From positions 62,001-126,000 of the forward strand of contig CP025095.1 of assembly GCA_002831545.1 (NCBI GenBank): DNA of 64,000 nucleotides. The letters run 5' to 3'. The DNA comes from Streptococcus suis (GTDB lineage Bacteria > Bacillota > Bacilli > Lactobacillales > Streptococcaceae). Made by a program: the position numbers and the translations under genes. The notes below the pieces were generated by a model. That model had not been told where the DNA came from. It searched no databases and worked only from the letters and a program-made list of their open reading frames with translations. Shown here piece after piece: positions 17,221-26,410 of the stretch. Each line of letters begins with the position of its first letter. Within the stretch, counting starts at the first letter, position 1.

Positions 17221-17586
17221 ATGACCAATCTTGGACAGCTCATTCACATGGAGCGAACAAAACGACAGGAATCGCAAGAAACCTTGGCAAAAGCAATCGG
17301 AGTGTCACGGCAAACAGTCTTGAACTGGGAAAAAGGTCGCACTCTACCAGATAGTGCCAGTTTAGTCAACATTGCCCGCCGTTATCACCTGTCTTTTGAC
17401 CAGCTAATCGGCCTACAAGTTAAGGAGAAGAAAAGACGAGTTTGGATAAACTACCTCTTTCTCTTAATCCTATTCAGTCTGGGTATCTTTGTTGGTGGTA
17501 ACGCCACTCTCTTGCTTCCTTTCCTTATCGTTTTTTTCCTCATCGGCTTCCTTATCCAAGAATTCATGTTGACCAAATCTTTATAA
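17221..17586 (+). CDS. XRE-family regulator with C-terminal membrane helices
   Basis: 121 residues. HTH_3 domain in residues 4-60 (ETLAKAIGVSRQTVLNWEKGRTLPD), then a basic stretch and two hydrophobic segments (about 74-92 and 96-113). Small membrane-tethered XRE proteins like this often sit with and control the gene that follows. GGAGGAA lies before ATG. The next gene, a CPBP protease, starts 14 bp downstream and is the likely partner. Target unknown. Confidence 0.85.
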   Translation: MTNLGQLIHMERTKRQESQETLAKAIGVSRQTVLNWEKGRTLPDSASLVNIARRYHLSFDQLIGLQVKEKKRRVWINYLFLLILFSLGIFVGGNATLLLPFLIVFFLIGFLIQEFMLTKSL

Positions 17587-17600
17587 AGCGAGGTCATCGT

Positions 17601-18248
17601 ATGGTCCGAAAGGATAGACTATTTATTGCATTTATTGTTCTTGGTGTGCTCAGTCTGCTGGTCAAGCTTCACCGCTATTTAGGATTTAGTTCGACTCATA
17701 GTCTTTACTACCAGCTTACTAGTTTTATCTTGCTATTTGCACTTGGTATGTACCACTATAGAGAGTTGCTTTGGACTGATTTTGGAAAAATGTGGAGCTG
17801 GAAACTGCTTTATCAATTCCCTTTGTTTTATCTTGCAGACTTTTTGGTCATGTATGGAGGAAGTTTTCTCCAATATTTGCTAATGAAATCATTCCATATC
17901 TCAGAAGGTATAGGCAATGTCACAGCAGTTAATAAGATAAACCAAATCGTCCCACTTCCAATCTTTTTGCTGATAGTGGGAATCATCGGTCCAATTGTTG
18001 AAGAACTTTTTTATCGAAAATTTTTACAGGATAGTCTGAAAAATGTTTTAAATCCATGGTTTGCTATTGTCTTGCAAGGTCTCATTTTTGGCTTAGGGCA
18101 TGCTAAATCTCTGGATAGTTCAGAAATTATCAACACGATTCCCCAGATTTGTACGGGTATTTACTTGGGTTATCTCTACCACAGAACAGGGAATCTTTGT
18201 TATCCAATGCTCGTTCATTGTGCAGGAAATCTCTCCGTCGGATACTGA
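17601..18248 (+). CDS. CPBP-family intramembrane protease-like protein
   Basis: 215 residues with six to seven membrane spans. Family motifs are complete: EELFYRKF (residues 134-141 region), FGLGHA, and HCAGN near the C-terminus. Such proteins are putative membrane metalloproteases; some give bacteriocin self-immunity. It is probably co-transcribed with the preceding membrane-bound XRE regulator, giving a two-gene regulator/protease module inserted between mutL and ruvA. It is distinct from the CPBP gene at the window start. Ends at a strong terminator. Confidence 0.85.
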   Translation: MVRKDRLFIAFIVLGVLSLLVKLHRYLGFSSTHSLYYQLTSFILLFALGMYHYRELLWTDFGKMWSWKLLYQFPLFYLADFLVMYGGSFLQYLLMKSFHISEGIGNVTAVNKINQIVPLPIFLLIVGIIGPIVEELFYRKFLQDSLKNVLNPWFAIVLQGLIFGLGHAKSLDSSEIINTIPQICTGIYLGYLYHRTGNLCYPMLVHCAGNLSVGY

Positions 18249-18254
18249 AATACG

Positions 18255-18280
18255 GCTTCGCTATCAATAGCGAGGCTTTT
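18255..18280 (+). terminator. terminator before ruvA
   Basis: GCTTCGCTA, TCAA loop, TAGCGAGGC, TTTT. A TACAAT-type -10 for ruvA follows within ten bases. Confidence 0.8.
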
Positions 18281-18325
18281 ATGATACAATATTAAGAATA
18301 AAATTATCATCGATAAGGGAAAAAT

Positions 18326-18916
18326 ATGTACGACTATATCAAAGGAATTTTAACGAAAATAACCGCAAAATATATTGTGGTAGAAACGTGTGGAGTAGGC
18401 TATATCTTGCAGGTTGCTAATCCCTACGCCTATTCAGGACAAGTTCAGCAAGAAGTGACGGTCTATACTCATCAGGTGATTCGTGAAGATGCTCATTTGC
18501 TCTACGGATTTGCTACAGAAAATGAAAAATCCGTCTTTCTGAGTCTGATTTCAGTATCAGGTATTGGTCCAACAACAGCTCTGGCTATTATTGCTGTTGA
18601 TGATAATGATGGCCTTGTTCATGCTATCGAGCAGAAAAACATTACCTACCTGACCAAGTTTCCGAAGATTGGCAAGAAAACAGCCCAGCAGATGATTTTG
18701 GACCTAGAAGGCAAGTTTGTCATGAGTGAAGAAGCAGGCCCTGTCCAACAAGTAGCACCATCCAGTGAAAATATCGCCCTCGAAGAAGCCATGGAAGCCA
18801 TGGAAGCCCTTGGTTACCGTCCAGCCGAACTCAAGAAAATCAAGAAATTCTTCGACGGCACCAACGACACCGCAGAAAACTACATCAAATCAGCCCTTAA
18901 AATGCTGATGAAGTAA
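18326..18916 (+). CDS. ruvA: Holliday junction DNA helicase subunit RuvA
   Basis: Junction-binding subunit of the RuvAB branch migration complex, acting as a tetramer that loads RuvB hexamers. 196 residues. Domain I is an OB fold ([12 protein letters not shown]..), domain II has the helix-hairpin-helix pairs ([29 protein letters not shown]), and domain III at the C-terminus ([17 protein letters not shown]) contacts RuvB. All three are complete. It starts behind its own promoter and leads into tag after a 252-bp gap, so the two may be transcribed together. Confidence 0.97.
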   Translation: MYDYIKGILTKITAKYIVVETCGVGYILQVANPYAYSGQVQQEVTVYTHQVIREDAHLLYGFATENEKSVFLSLISVSGIGPTTALAIIAVDDNDGLVHAIEQKNITYLTKFPKIGKKTAQQMILDLEGKFVMSEEAGPVQQVAPSSENIALEEAMEAMEALGYRPAELKKIKKFFDGTNDTAENYIKSALKMLMK

Positions 18917-18947
18917 TAAGATACAAAGGACGTAAAGGATAAAGAGA

Positions 18948-19060
18948 AAATAGACGGCCGAACAGAAATTTTGCTAGAAATTTCGTTGTGAGACCTCCGC
19001 AATGACAACTAGGTAAAAGGCGAGTTTTGACGAAGCCTTTTGCCAGATGTCAACTGCGTT
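18948..19060. repeat. structured intergenic sequence between ruvA and tag
   Basis: Contains GAAATTTT/AAATTTC and a long imperfect palindrome GGTAAAAGGCGAGTTTTG / ACGAAGCCTTTTGCC. The ACGAAG core resembles the palindromic repeats in the ribosomal protein region (see 25607), so it may be a diverged relative. No gene seen in the 252-bp gap other than the leader of tag. Confidence 0.4.
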
Positions 19061-19168
19061 ATTCAGTGATATTTAGGATTCAGTTTGACAATTTTACAAA
19101 GTATCGTAGCCGTGTTTCAGTCAGTTTATTCTGATTCGCACTTTAGTTATTCACGAAAAGGAGTTTCT

Positions 19169-19738
19169 ATGTCCCGTTGTGCTTGGGTCAATCCCAACAA
19201 TCCACTCTATATTGCTTACCATGATGAAGAATGGGGCAAGCCACTTCACGATGAGCAGTCTTTGTTTGAGTTGCTTTGCTTGGAATCCTACCAAGCAGGA
19301 CTTTCCTGGGAAATTGTTCTCAATAAACGTCAGGCTTTTCGCTCTGCTTTTTTCAACTATGATATTCAAAAGGTTGCGGCTATGACAGATAGCGAGTTAG
19401 ATAGCCTTCTGACCAATCCAGACATCATTCGTCATAAGGCAAAGCTGTACGCTACCCGCGCCAATGCTCAGGCCTTTCTTCGAGTACAGGAGGAATTCGG
19501 TACGTTTGATACGTATCTTTGGGAATGGGTTAACTTTACATCTATCGACAACCCTGTCAAGTCCTTCCGAGAATTGCCGACCAAGAACGACTTGTCTGAG
19601 CGAATTTCAAAAGATTTGAAGAAACGAGGTTTCAAGTTTGTAGGGCCTGTCTGTATTTACTCCTATTTGCAGGCAGCAGGTCTGTTGAATGAACATGAAG
19701 AAACTTGCGAGATTGGAAAGAAATTGCGAACTAATTAG
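19169..19738 (+). CDS. tag: DNA-3-methyladenine glycosylase I
   Basis: Removes 3-methyladenine from alkylated DNA in base-excision repair. 189 residues, normal size. MSRCAWVNPNNPLYIAYHDEEWGKPLHD is the family start (given here in part: CAWV, YHDEEWG), with the zinc-binding cysteine early and the second cluster in the C-terminal region (EHEETCE). ESYQAGLSWEIVLNKR forms the catalytic pocket. ATG 19169 is chosen because AAAGGAG precedes it; the frame is open further upstream but lacks conservation there. It ends one base before the cinA leader, so it is in an operon with cinA. Confidence 0.94.
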   Translation: MSRCAWVNPNNPLYIAYHDEEWGKPLHDEQSLFELLCLESYQAGLSWEIVLNKRQAFRSAFFNYDIQKVAAMTDSELDSLLTNPDIIRHKAKLYATRANAQAFLRVQEEFGTFDTYLWEWVNFTSIDNPVKSFRELPTKNDLSERISKDLKKRGFKFVGPVCIYSYLQAAGLLNEHEETCEIGKKLRTN

Positions 19739-19774
19739 ATGAGCGAGCAATCGCACCCTAGACAGAGGAGGAAT

Positions 19775-20956
19775 ATGAAAGCAGAACTAATCGCCGTTGG
19801 GACGGAGATTTTGACAGGTCAAATCATTAATACCAATGCTCAGTTCCTTTCGGAGAAATGTGCAGAGCTGGGAATTGATGTTTATTTCCACACAGCTGTT
19901 GGAGATAATGAACAGAGGCTTTTGTCTGTACTGGAGATAGCCAGCAAGCGTAGTGAGCTAGTCATTCTCTGTGGAGGACTTGGTCCAACAGAAGATGACT
20001 TGACCAAGCAGACCCTGGCGACCTTCTTAGGTAGAAATCTTGTGTTTGATGAGTTGGCTATGGCAAAATTAGACCGTTTCTTTGCCAGTCGCCCAGGTCG
20101 TGTCCGTACACTAAATAATGAACGTCAGGCACAGATTGTGGAGGGAAGTCAGGCGCTTCAGAATCCAGCTGGTTTAGCTGTTGGTGGTATGATTGAGCAA
20201 GATGGTGTAACCTATATTGTTTTGCCTGGCCCACCAAGTGAGCTCAAGGCCATGTTTTCTGAGAGTCTCTTACCTTTACTGTCCCAATCTCAGCAGCAAC
20301 TTTATTCGCGTGTCCTACGCTTTTTTGGCATTGGTGAAAGCCAGTTAGTGACTGTTTTGGCGGACTTGATTGACAAGCAGACAGACCCAACTCTTGCTCC
20401 TTATGCAAAAGTTGGAGAGGTGACTTTACGCTTGTCCACCAAAGCGACCAGCCAAGAAGAAGCAAATCTACGTTTAAATCAGTTGGAAGAAGACATCTTA
20501 CAACGTGATAAACTGAGAGAATATTTCTATGCTTACGGTGAGGACAATAGTTTGGTCAAAACGGTAGCGACTCGTTTGGCGGAGAAAAGACAAACCATCG
20601 CTATCGTCGAACAGGGGACAGGTGGTCTCTTGCAAGCTGAATTGAGCCTGGCTTTGGCTGATCAGCCGTATTTTAGCGGAGGAAAAGTCATCGGTCAGCT
20701 AGGAACAGAATCGGGTAGGTTATCAGAGGAAGCTGACTGCATTCGGCAGGAGCTGCAAGCTGATTTGGGTTTGGCTGTGTCTGTGCTTATCAAACCGGAA
20801 TCAACAGAGGATAACGTACTTGCAAAAGTATACCTCACTTTGGCTACGACCTCGGGTATTTCCCAAAAAGAGATAGATTTAGGTGGTTATTCGTGGCAAT
20901 ACCTTCGCCAGCTTGCTTGTCTGCAGGCCTGGGATTTTGTACGAAACACTTTGTGA
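19775..20956 (+). CDS. cinA: CinA-family protein with degenerate C-terminal deamidase domain
   Basis: 393 residues, shorter than the 415-420 usual for streptococcal CinA. The N-terminal MoCF/COG1058 domain (about 1-250) is well kept: AVGTEILTGQI, TGGLGPTEDDLTKQ-like CGGLGPTEDDLTKQ, and LPGPPSEL. The C-terminal domain, normally nicotinamide mononucleotide deamidase with an AESxTGG motif and a TGVAGP loop, reads VEQGTGGLLQ and has no recognisable TGVAGP, so catalytic activity is doubtful. GAGGAGG before ATG 19775. Sits between tag and recA; in pneumococcus cinA-recA is induced in competence, but no combox was recognised here. Confidence 0.88.
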   Translation: MKAELIAVGTEILTGQIINTNAQFLSEKCAELGIDVYFHTAVGDNEQRLLSVLEIASKRSELVILCGGLGPTEDDLTKQTLATFLGRNLVFDELAMAKLDRFFASRPGRVRTLNNERQAQIVEGSQALQNPAGLAVGGMIEQDGVTYIVLPGPPSELKAMFSESLLPLLSQSQQQLYSRVLRFFGIGESQLVTVLADLIDKQTDPTLAPYAKVGEVTLRLSTKATSQEEANLRLNQLEEDILQRDKLREYFYAYGEDNSLVKTVATRLAEKRQTIAIVEQGTGGLLQAELSLALADQPYFSGGKVIGQLGTESGRLSEEADCIRQELQADLGLAVSVLIKPESTEDNVLAKVYLTLATTSGISQKEIDLGGYSWQYLRQLACLQAWDFVRNTL

Positions 20957-20978
20957 AATAGCAGATATTTGCTATAAT
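20951..20978 (+). promoter_or_regulatory. recA promoter at the cinA stop codon
   Basis: TTGTGA (20951-20956), 16-bp spacer, TATAAT (20973-20978) with TGC extension. The -35 overlaps the cinA stop, giving recA its own transcription start besides read-through. Confidence 0.7.
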
Positions 20979-21007
20979 AGTTTGACTAAGAAAAGAGGAG
21001 AAAATCA

Positions 21008-22159
<1,152 letters not shown>

Positions 22160-22164
22160 AAGCG

Positions 22165-22192
22165 AAAAAGTTTGGGGAGACCAAACTTTTTT
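22165..22192 (+). terminator. recA terminator
   Basis: AAAAAGTTTGG, GGAGA loop, CCAAACTTTTTT. Confidence 0.9.
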
Positions 22193-22317
22193 CTTACCAA
22201 AACCCGAATTTTCCCCCAAAAATTTAAAGTTTTTTAAAAATAGGTCTACAGACGGATGGAATATGTGGTATAATAGTCTATAATGTGCTTACTAAGATGT
22301 AGCAAAGGAGTGACTAC

Positions 22318-22716
22318 ATGATTAAAATTTATACAGTATCTAGTTGTACTTCTTGTAAGAAAGCAAAGAACTGGTTGAATGCCCATCAATTGTCCTATAA
22401 CGAACATAACCTAGCTAAAGAGGCAATCACCAAGGAAGAAATTTTAAATATCTTGACCAAGACGGAAAACGGCATTGCAAGTATTGTATCGTCAAAAAAT
22501 CGCTATGCTAAGAGTTTGGATTTTGATATTGAAGATTTGAGTGTCAATGAAGTGATTGACTTGATTACTTCTAATCCACGCATCTTAAAAAGTCCAATTC
22601 TGATTGACGAGAAACGATTGCAGGTTGGATATAAAGAAGATGACATTCGTGCCTTCTTACCACGAGCAGTTCGAAATGTTGAAAATGCACAAGCTCGTAT
22701 GCGAGCAGCCCTATAA
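22318..22716 (+). CDS. spx: Spx/ArsC-family transcriptional regulator
   Basis: 132 residues. Thioredoxin-like fold with the redox switch CTSC at residues 10-13, the signature of Spx, which binds the RNA polymerase alpha subunit C-terminal domain and reprogrammes transcription in oxidative stress. ILIDEKRLQVGYKEDDIRAF at 95-115 matches the Spx family core. Streptococci usually have two Spx paralogs (SpxA1/SpxA2); position after recA cannot by itself decide which this is. Own promoter region upstream and terminator downstream, so monocistronic. Confidence 0.9.
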   Translation: MIKIYTVSSCTSCKKAKNWLNAHQLSYNEHNLAKEAITKEEILNILTKTENGIASIVSSKNRYAKSLDFDIEDLSVNEVIDLITSNPRILKSPILIDEKRLQVGYKEDDIRAFLPRAVRNVENAQARMRAAL

Positions 22717-22725
22717 AGAGTAGGA

Positions 22726-22751
22726 AGAACTCTATTTATGGAGTTCTTTTT
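22726..22751 (+). terminator. spx terminator
   Basis: AGAACTC, TATTTATG loop, GAGTTCT, TTTTTG. Confidence 0.85.
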
Positions 22752-22822
22752 GCACTTTCTTTGTGCTTGTTCTAGAAATATGATATAATGAAAATGAATA
22801 AAAATTGAAAGAAGGTGTAAGT

Positions 22823-23089
22823 ATGGGATTCACAGAAGAAACAGTTCGTTTTCGTCTGGATGACACAGATAAGCAAGAAATTAGTCAAACGCTGACTGGT
22901 GTTTATCGTTCACTGGAAGAAAAAGGCTATAATCCAATCAACCAAATCATTGGTTATGTATTAAGTGGGGACCCTGCTTATATTCCTCGCTACAATGATG
23001 CTCGTAACCAAATTCGCAAGTATGAACGCGATGAAATCATAGAAGAATTGGTACGTTACTACCTGAAAGGGAATGGGATTGACCTCTAA
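22823..23089 (+). CDS. ireB: IreB family regulatory phosphoprotein (UPF0297)
   Basis: 88 residues from ATG 22823 ([14 protein letters not shown]), the family's normal start; upstream in-frame codons are not conserved. IreB in Enterococcus is phosphorylated on threonines near the N-terminus by the PASTA kinase IreK and lowers cephalosporin resistance; the TEET segment is present here. In Firmicutes it is always followed by the ruvX gene, as here, where the stop and the next start overlap (TAATG). First gene of a three-gene operon. Confidence 0.93.
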   Translation: MGFTEETVRFRLDDTDKQEISQTLTGVYRSLEEKGYNPINQIIGYVLSGDPAYIPRYNDARNQIRKYERDEIIEELVRYYLKGNGIDL

Positions 23090-23508
23090 TGAGAATAATG
23101 GGATTAGATGTTGGTTCTAAGACGGTTGGTGTAGCTATTTCAGACCCCTTGGGATTTACAGCTCAAGGTTTGGAAATCATCCCAATTGACGAAGTAAAGG
23201 GTGAATTTGGTTTAGAGCGCTTAACTGAGTTAGTAGAGCAGTATAAGGTTGATAAGTTTGTTGTAGGCCTACCTAAGAATATGAATAATACTAGCGGACC
23301 TCGTGTCGAAGCTAGTCAAGCTTATGGAAATTTATTGATTGAACAATACAAACTACCAGTTGATTACCAGGACGAACGGTTAACAACCGTAGCGGCAGAG
23401 CGCATGCTGATTGAGCAGGCGGATATTAGTCGCGGAAAACGTAAAAAAGTTATTGACAAATTGGCAGCCCAGCTGATTTTACAAAATTATTTAGATAGAA
23501 CATTTTAA
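23089..23508 (+). CDS. ruvX: Holliday junction resolvase-like RuvX/YqgF
   Basis: 139 residues, RNase H-like fold. [19 protein letters not shown] carries the first acidic catalytic residue (D in GLDVGSK), VGLPKNMNN the middle motif, and DERLTT plus the C-terminal DKLAAQLIL the remaining acidic residues. YqgF proteins act in 16S rRNA 5' end maturation and are candidates for junction resolution. Overlaps the ireB stop by one base, so coupled translation is likely. An upstream ATG at 23089 gives MRIMGLD; the second ATG at 23098 is an alternative. Confidence 0.94.
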   Translation: MRIMGLDVGSKTVGVAISDPLGFTAQGLEIIPIDEVKGEFGLERLTELVEQYKVDKFVVGLPKNMNNTSGPRVEASQAYGNLLIEQYKLPVDYQDERLTTVAAERMLIEQADISRGKRKKVIDKLAAQLILQNYLDRTF

Positions 23509-23519
23509 AGGAGATACTA

Positions 23520-23837
23520 ATGGCACATCATCATGACCATGAACACGACCACAATCACGACGAGCGTGAATTGATTACTTTGGTAGACGACCAAGGTAAT
23601 GAAACACTTTTTGAAATTTTATTGACAATTGATGGTCAAGAAGAATTTGGTAAAAACTACGTTCTTTTAATTCCTGCAAGTGCAGAAGAAGATGAGAACG
23701 GAGAAGTTGAAATCCAAGCCTACTCATATATTGAAAATGAGAATGGCACAGAAGGCGATTTGCAACCTATCCCAGAAGACGCAACAGCAGAATGGGATAT
23801 GATTGAAGAAGTCTTCAACAGCTTTATGGAGGAATAA
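23520..23837 (+). CDS. DUF1292 family protein with histidine-rich N-terminus
   Basis: 105 residues, very acidic. The first 16 residues are dominated by histidine and aspartate ([14 protein letters not shown]), followed by the DUF1292 core [20 protein letters not shown] and a glutamate-rich C-terminus. Third gene of the ireB-ruvX-DUF1292 operon conserved in Firmicutes. The family has no firm function; the H/D tract could bind Zn, Ni or Cu, which is inference. An AAAGGAG site lies before ATG. Confidence 0.9.
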   Translation: MAHHHDHEHDHNHDERELITLVDDQGNETLFEILLTIDGQEEFGKNYVLLIPASAEEDENGEVEIQAYSYIENENGTEGDLQPIPEDATAEWDMIEEVFNSFMEE

Positions 23838-23883
23838 AAAGGTCCGGTGGACCTTTTTATCAGGTCCGGTGGGCCTTTTTATT
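23838..23883 (+). terminator. two tandem terminators from a duplicated unit
   Basis: AAAAGGTCCGGTGGACCTTTTTAT is followed directly by CAGGTCCGGTGGGCCTTTTTATTA. A third partial copy (AAAGGTCTGGTGG) lies at 23910-23922. The array probably arose by duplication and gives a strong stop to the ireB operon. Confidence 0.85.
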
Positions 23884-23920
23884 ATGAGTTTGAAAACCAA
23901 GGAGCTAATAAAGGTCTGGT

Positions 23921-23979
23921 GGAGTGAAGCAGTCTGGGGGAGACTGTTTCAGCCCGAGTTAAGAAACAGCAAGGCGAGG
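23921..23979 (+). repeat. short hairpin repeat, copy 1 of a three-copy family
   Basis: Starts GGAGTGAAGCAGTCTGGG, then AGACTGTTTCAGCCCGAG and a purine-rich tail ending AAGGCGAGG. The hairpin is GAAGCAGTCT/AGACTGTTTC. A close copy lies at 40809-40869 and a more diverged one at 41520-41577 (reverse orientation). It reaches to within two bases of an ATG in the next gene's leader. Confidence 0.7.
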
Positions 23980-24016
23980 AATGAATCATAAGCCAGAAAA
24001 TCAAAAGGGAGGCCAG

Positions 24017-24595
24017 ATGAAAGATAGTTTTACAGAAAGAAGTAAGAAGCTGAGTGAGGAATTAGAGAGGCATCTACTGGCTGATAAAAATATTTTGGTC
24101 ATATTAGATATAATGGATAGACTGAATTTATCAGATTGCTGGCTCTGTGCGGGAACTATCCGTAATTTCATTTGGAATCAATACAGTTTTGATGAAGAAA
24201 CAGATGTTGATTTTGTGTTTTTTGATGAAAATATTTCTTATGAAGAGACAATGGAAATAGAAGGCGATTTATATCAAAACTATCCAGCCTATCGATGGGA
24301 ATTAAAAAATCAAGTGTATATGCATATCCATAGTCCGAATACTAAACCGTATCAATCATCAAGGGATGCGATTGAAAAATTTCCAGAAAGATGCACAGCG
24401 ATAGGTATTTGTCGAACAGAAAGAAATAAATTAGAAATATTTGCTCCTTTTGGATTGGATGACATTTATGCTTACCAAGTACGGCCAACACCACATTTCT
24501 TAGCGGATCCTAATCGCATGGAATTGTATCGACAAAGAATTCTTAAGAAACAGTGGAAAAATAGGTGGCTATCGCTAACAGTAAAAGAGACCTAA
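24017..24595 (+). CDS. nucleotidyltransferase family protein
   Basis: 192 residues. WLCAGTIRNFIWN followed by DVDFVFFD matches the small nucleotidyltransferase family (DUF925/COG3575 type) in which a G-x-x-R motif precedes an acidic D-x-D-like metal site. Substrate unknown. ATG 24017 is chosen since GGGAGG lies eight bases upstream; ATG 23981 would place translation through the hairpin repeat. AT-richer codon use than the operon upstream, and flanked by repeats, so possibly a later arrival. No operon partner is clear. Confidence 0.75.
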   Translation: MKDSFTERSKKLSEELERHLLADKNILVILDIMDRLNLSDCWLCAGTIRNFIWNQYSFDEETDVDFVFFDENISYEETMEIEGDLYQNYPAYRWELKNQVYMHIHSPNTKPYQSSRDAIEKFPERCTAIGICRTERNKLEIFAPFGLDDIYAYQVRPTPHFLADPNRMELYRQRILKKQWKNRWLSLTVKET

Positions 24596-24673
24596 CTCCC
24601 ACCAAGTAAGTAGGCAAAAAACAGTATTTTTTTTATAAAGTAAAACAATCAACTACGGGAGACTGACTATGTT

Positions 24674-24940
24674 ATGGGATTTGAAATGGTTTGTTTGAAG
24701 GTTAGAAACTTAGGTAGGCTATATTGCTACTTCAAAGTTAAATTTAGAAACCATATCGAGGCTATAATTCGTAAACAGGAAAGTCAAAAATGTAAATTTG
24801 ATCGTCTCCTCCATGAAGATATTCATGGTTTGATTCAATCACCGAGCTTGGGTAATGATGAGTTGCTGATGTTATGGGGTCTCCTGAGAGATTATCGAAA
24901 AAAATTAATCAATGACCGACTTGAAAATATGAAAAATTGA
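24674..24940 (+). CDS. hypothetical protein, 88 residues
   Basis: Frame of 88 codons with a basic N-terminal half and a C-terminal half (GNDELLMLWGLLRDYRKKL) that looks helical. The best Shine-Dalgarno (GGGAG) is about 12 bases from this ATG and better placed for a nine-codon frame starting at 24669, so expression is uncertain. I do not recognise it. It may be a fragment of an older gene. The 150 bases after it hold no gene until the rpsJ promoter. Confidence 0.35.
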   Translation: MGFEMVCLKVRNLGRLYCYFKVKFRNHIEAIIRKQESQKCKFDRLLHEDIHGLIQSPSLGNDELLMLWGLLRDYRKKLINDRLENMKN

Positions 24941-25094
24941 TAAGCGGACAGAGTTTTACTGGCAGTCAAAAAAATAATTCGAGACTTACAAGGATATTTG
25001 AAAAAAGCGTTGATAGTTAACTCAAATAAAAAATAAGTAATGAAGAATCCTGAAATAAAAGTTTTGGGATTTTTAAATTTTTAAGTAAAAACTC

Positions 25095-25123
25095 TTGCAA
25101 TGCACAAAATAATTTGATAGAAT
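25095..25123 (+). promoter_or_regulatory. promoter of the S10-spc-alpha cluster
   Basis: TTGCAA (25095-25100), 17-bp spacer, TAGAAT (25118-25123). Confidence 0.8.
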
Positions 25124-25260
25124 GACCTAGTGCCGTAAAAATTACGGCTGTAGCTTTGATGCAAGAGGTTGCGACACGCTCGGTTGCATTGCCACGCAAC
25201 ACGTGTTGGTTTTCTTGTGGAGCTAGCCTATTATGTTAAATAGACGAAAAGGAGAAAAAG
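25124..25260 (+). promoter_or_regulatory. structured leader of rpsJ, likely r-protein control element
   Basis: Leader of about 130 nt with a GCCGTA/TACGGC hairpin (25132-25148), a GGTTGCG...CGCAAC pairing, and the perfect palindrome CAACACGTGTTG. Long structured leaders before S10 operons are sites of ribosomal-protein feedback; the binding protein here is not established. AAAAGGAG precedes rpsJ. Confidence 0.55.
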
Positions 25261-25569
25261 ATGGCAAACAAAAAAATTCGCATCCGCTTGAAAGCGTACG
25301 AACACCGTACACTTGATACAGCAGCTGCAAAAATCGTTGAAACTGCAACACGTACAGGTGCTCAAGTAGCTGGTCCAGTTCCGCTTCCAACAGAACGTAG
25401 CCTCTACACAATCATCCGTGCGACTCACAAGTACAAAGACTCTCGTGAGCAGTTCGAAATGCGTACACACAAACGTTTGATCGACATCATCAACCCAACT
25501 CAAAAAACAGTTGATGCTTTGATGAAATTGGATCTTCCAAGTGGTGTAAACGTAGAAATTAAATTGTAA
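25261..25569 (+). CDS. rpsJ: ribosomal protein uS10
   Basis: 102 residues, complete. [19 protein letters not shown] is the family start and VNVEIKL the end. Small-subunit head protein that also joins NusB in antitermination of rRNA operons. First gene of the cluster, behind the structured leader. A 190-bp gap with a palindromic repeat separates it from rplC, which is unusual for this operon. Confidence 0.98.
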   Translation: MANKKIRIRLKAYEHRTLDTAAAKIVETATRTGAQVAGPVPLPTERSLYTIIRATHKYKDSREQFEMRTHKRLIDIINPTQKTVDALMKLDLPSGVNVEIKL

Positions 25570-25606
25570 TCTGATTTCGCTTAATTGAGCACAGGCTAAA
25601 CTCTGT

Positions 25607-25665
25607 GCAAAAAAGATAAATCTTCCTAGAAACCACGGTTTCTTCGTCAGATTTCCTATTTTTGC
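25607..25665 (+). repeat. palindromic repeat copy A in the rpsJ-rplC gap
   Basis: Imperfect palindrome of about 59 bp: GCAAAAAAGATAAATCTTCC, TAGAAACC, GGTTTCT, TCGTCAGATTTCCTATTTTTGC. Copies B (32088-32144, inverted) and C (32224-32282) lie in the rpsN-rpsH gap. Confidence 0.7.
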
Positions 25666-25759
25666 TGTGAGTTTGACGCCTTCTGCATCTTACCTTGAGC
25701 ATGAAAAACGCTCGTTAAAAACTTTTTAAATACAAAATAAGAAAAGGAATATTTTTCTC

Positions 25760-26386
25760 ATGACAAAAGGAATCTTAGGGAAAAAAGTGGGAATGACTCA
25801 AATCTTCACTGAATCTGGTGAATTTATCCCTGTTACTGTCATCGAAGCAACTCCAAACGTTGTTCTTCAAGTGAAAACAGTTGAAACTGACGGTTATGCG
25901 GCAGTTCAAGTTGGTTTTGATGACAAACGCGAAGTATTGAGCAACAAACCTGCCAAAGGCCATGTAGCTAAAGCTAACACAGCTCCTAAGCGCTTCATTC
26001 GTGAATTCAAAAACATTGAAGGCTTGGAAGTTGGACAAGAAATTACAGTTGAAACTTTCGCAGCTGGTGATGTTGTTGATGTAACTGGTACATCTAAAGG
26101 TAAAGGTTTCCAAGGTGTTATCAAACGCCATGGTCAATCACGTGGTCCTATGGCTCACGGTTCTCGTTACCACCGTCGTCCAGGTTCTATGGGTCCTGTT
26201 GCACCTAACCGTGTATTCAAAGGTAAAAACCTTGCAGGTCGCATGGGCGGCAACCGTGTAACAATTCAAAACCTTGAAGTTGTACAAGTTGTTCCAGAAA
26301 AGAACGTTATCCTTATCAAAGGTAACGTACCAGGTGCTAAGAAATCTCTTATCACTATCAAGTCAGCAGTTAAAGCTGGTAAATAA
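25760..26386 (+). CDS. rplC: ribosomal protein uL3
   Basis: 208 residues. Binds near the 3' end of 23S rRNA and helps start large-subunit assembly. [16 protein letters not shown] and the [10 protein letters not shown] loop that reaches the peptidyl transferase centre are intact. Shine-Dalgarno AAAGGAAT is weak-to-moderate. Followed closely by rplD. Confidence 0.98.
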
Positions 26387-26410
26387 TAAGGAAAGGGGAA
26401 ATCAGTCGAA

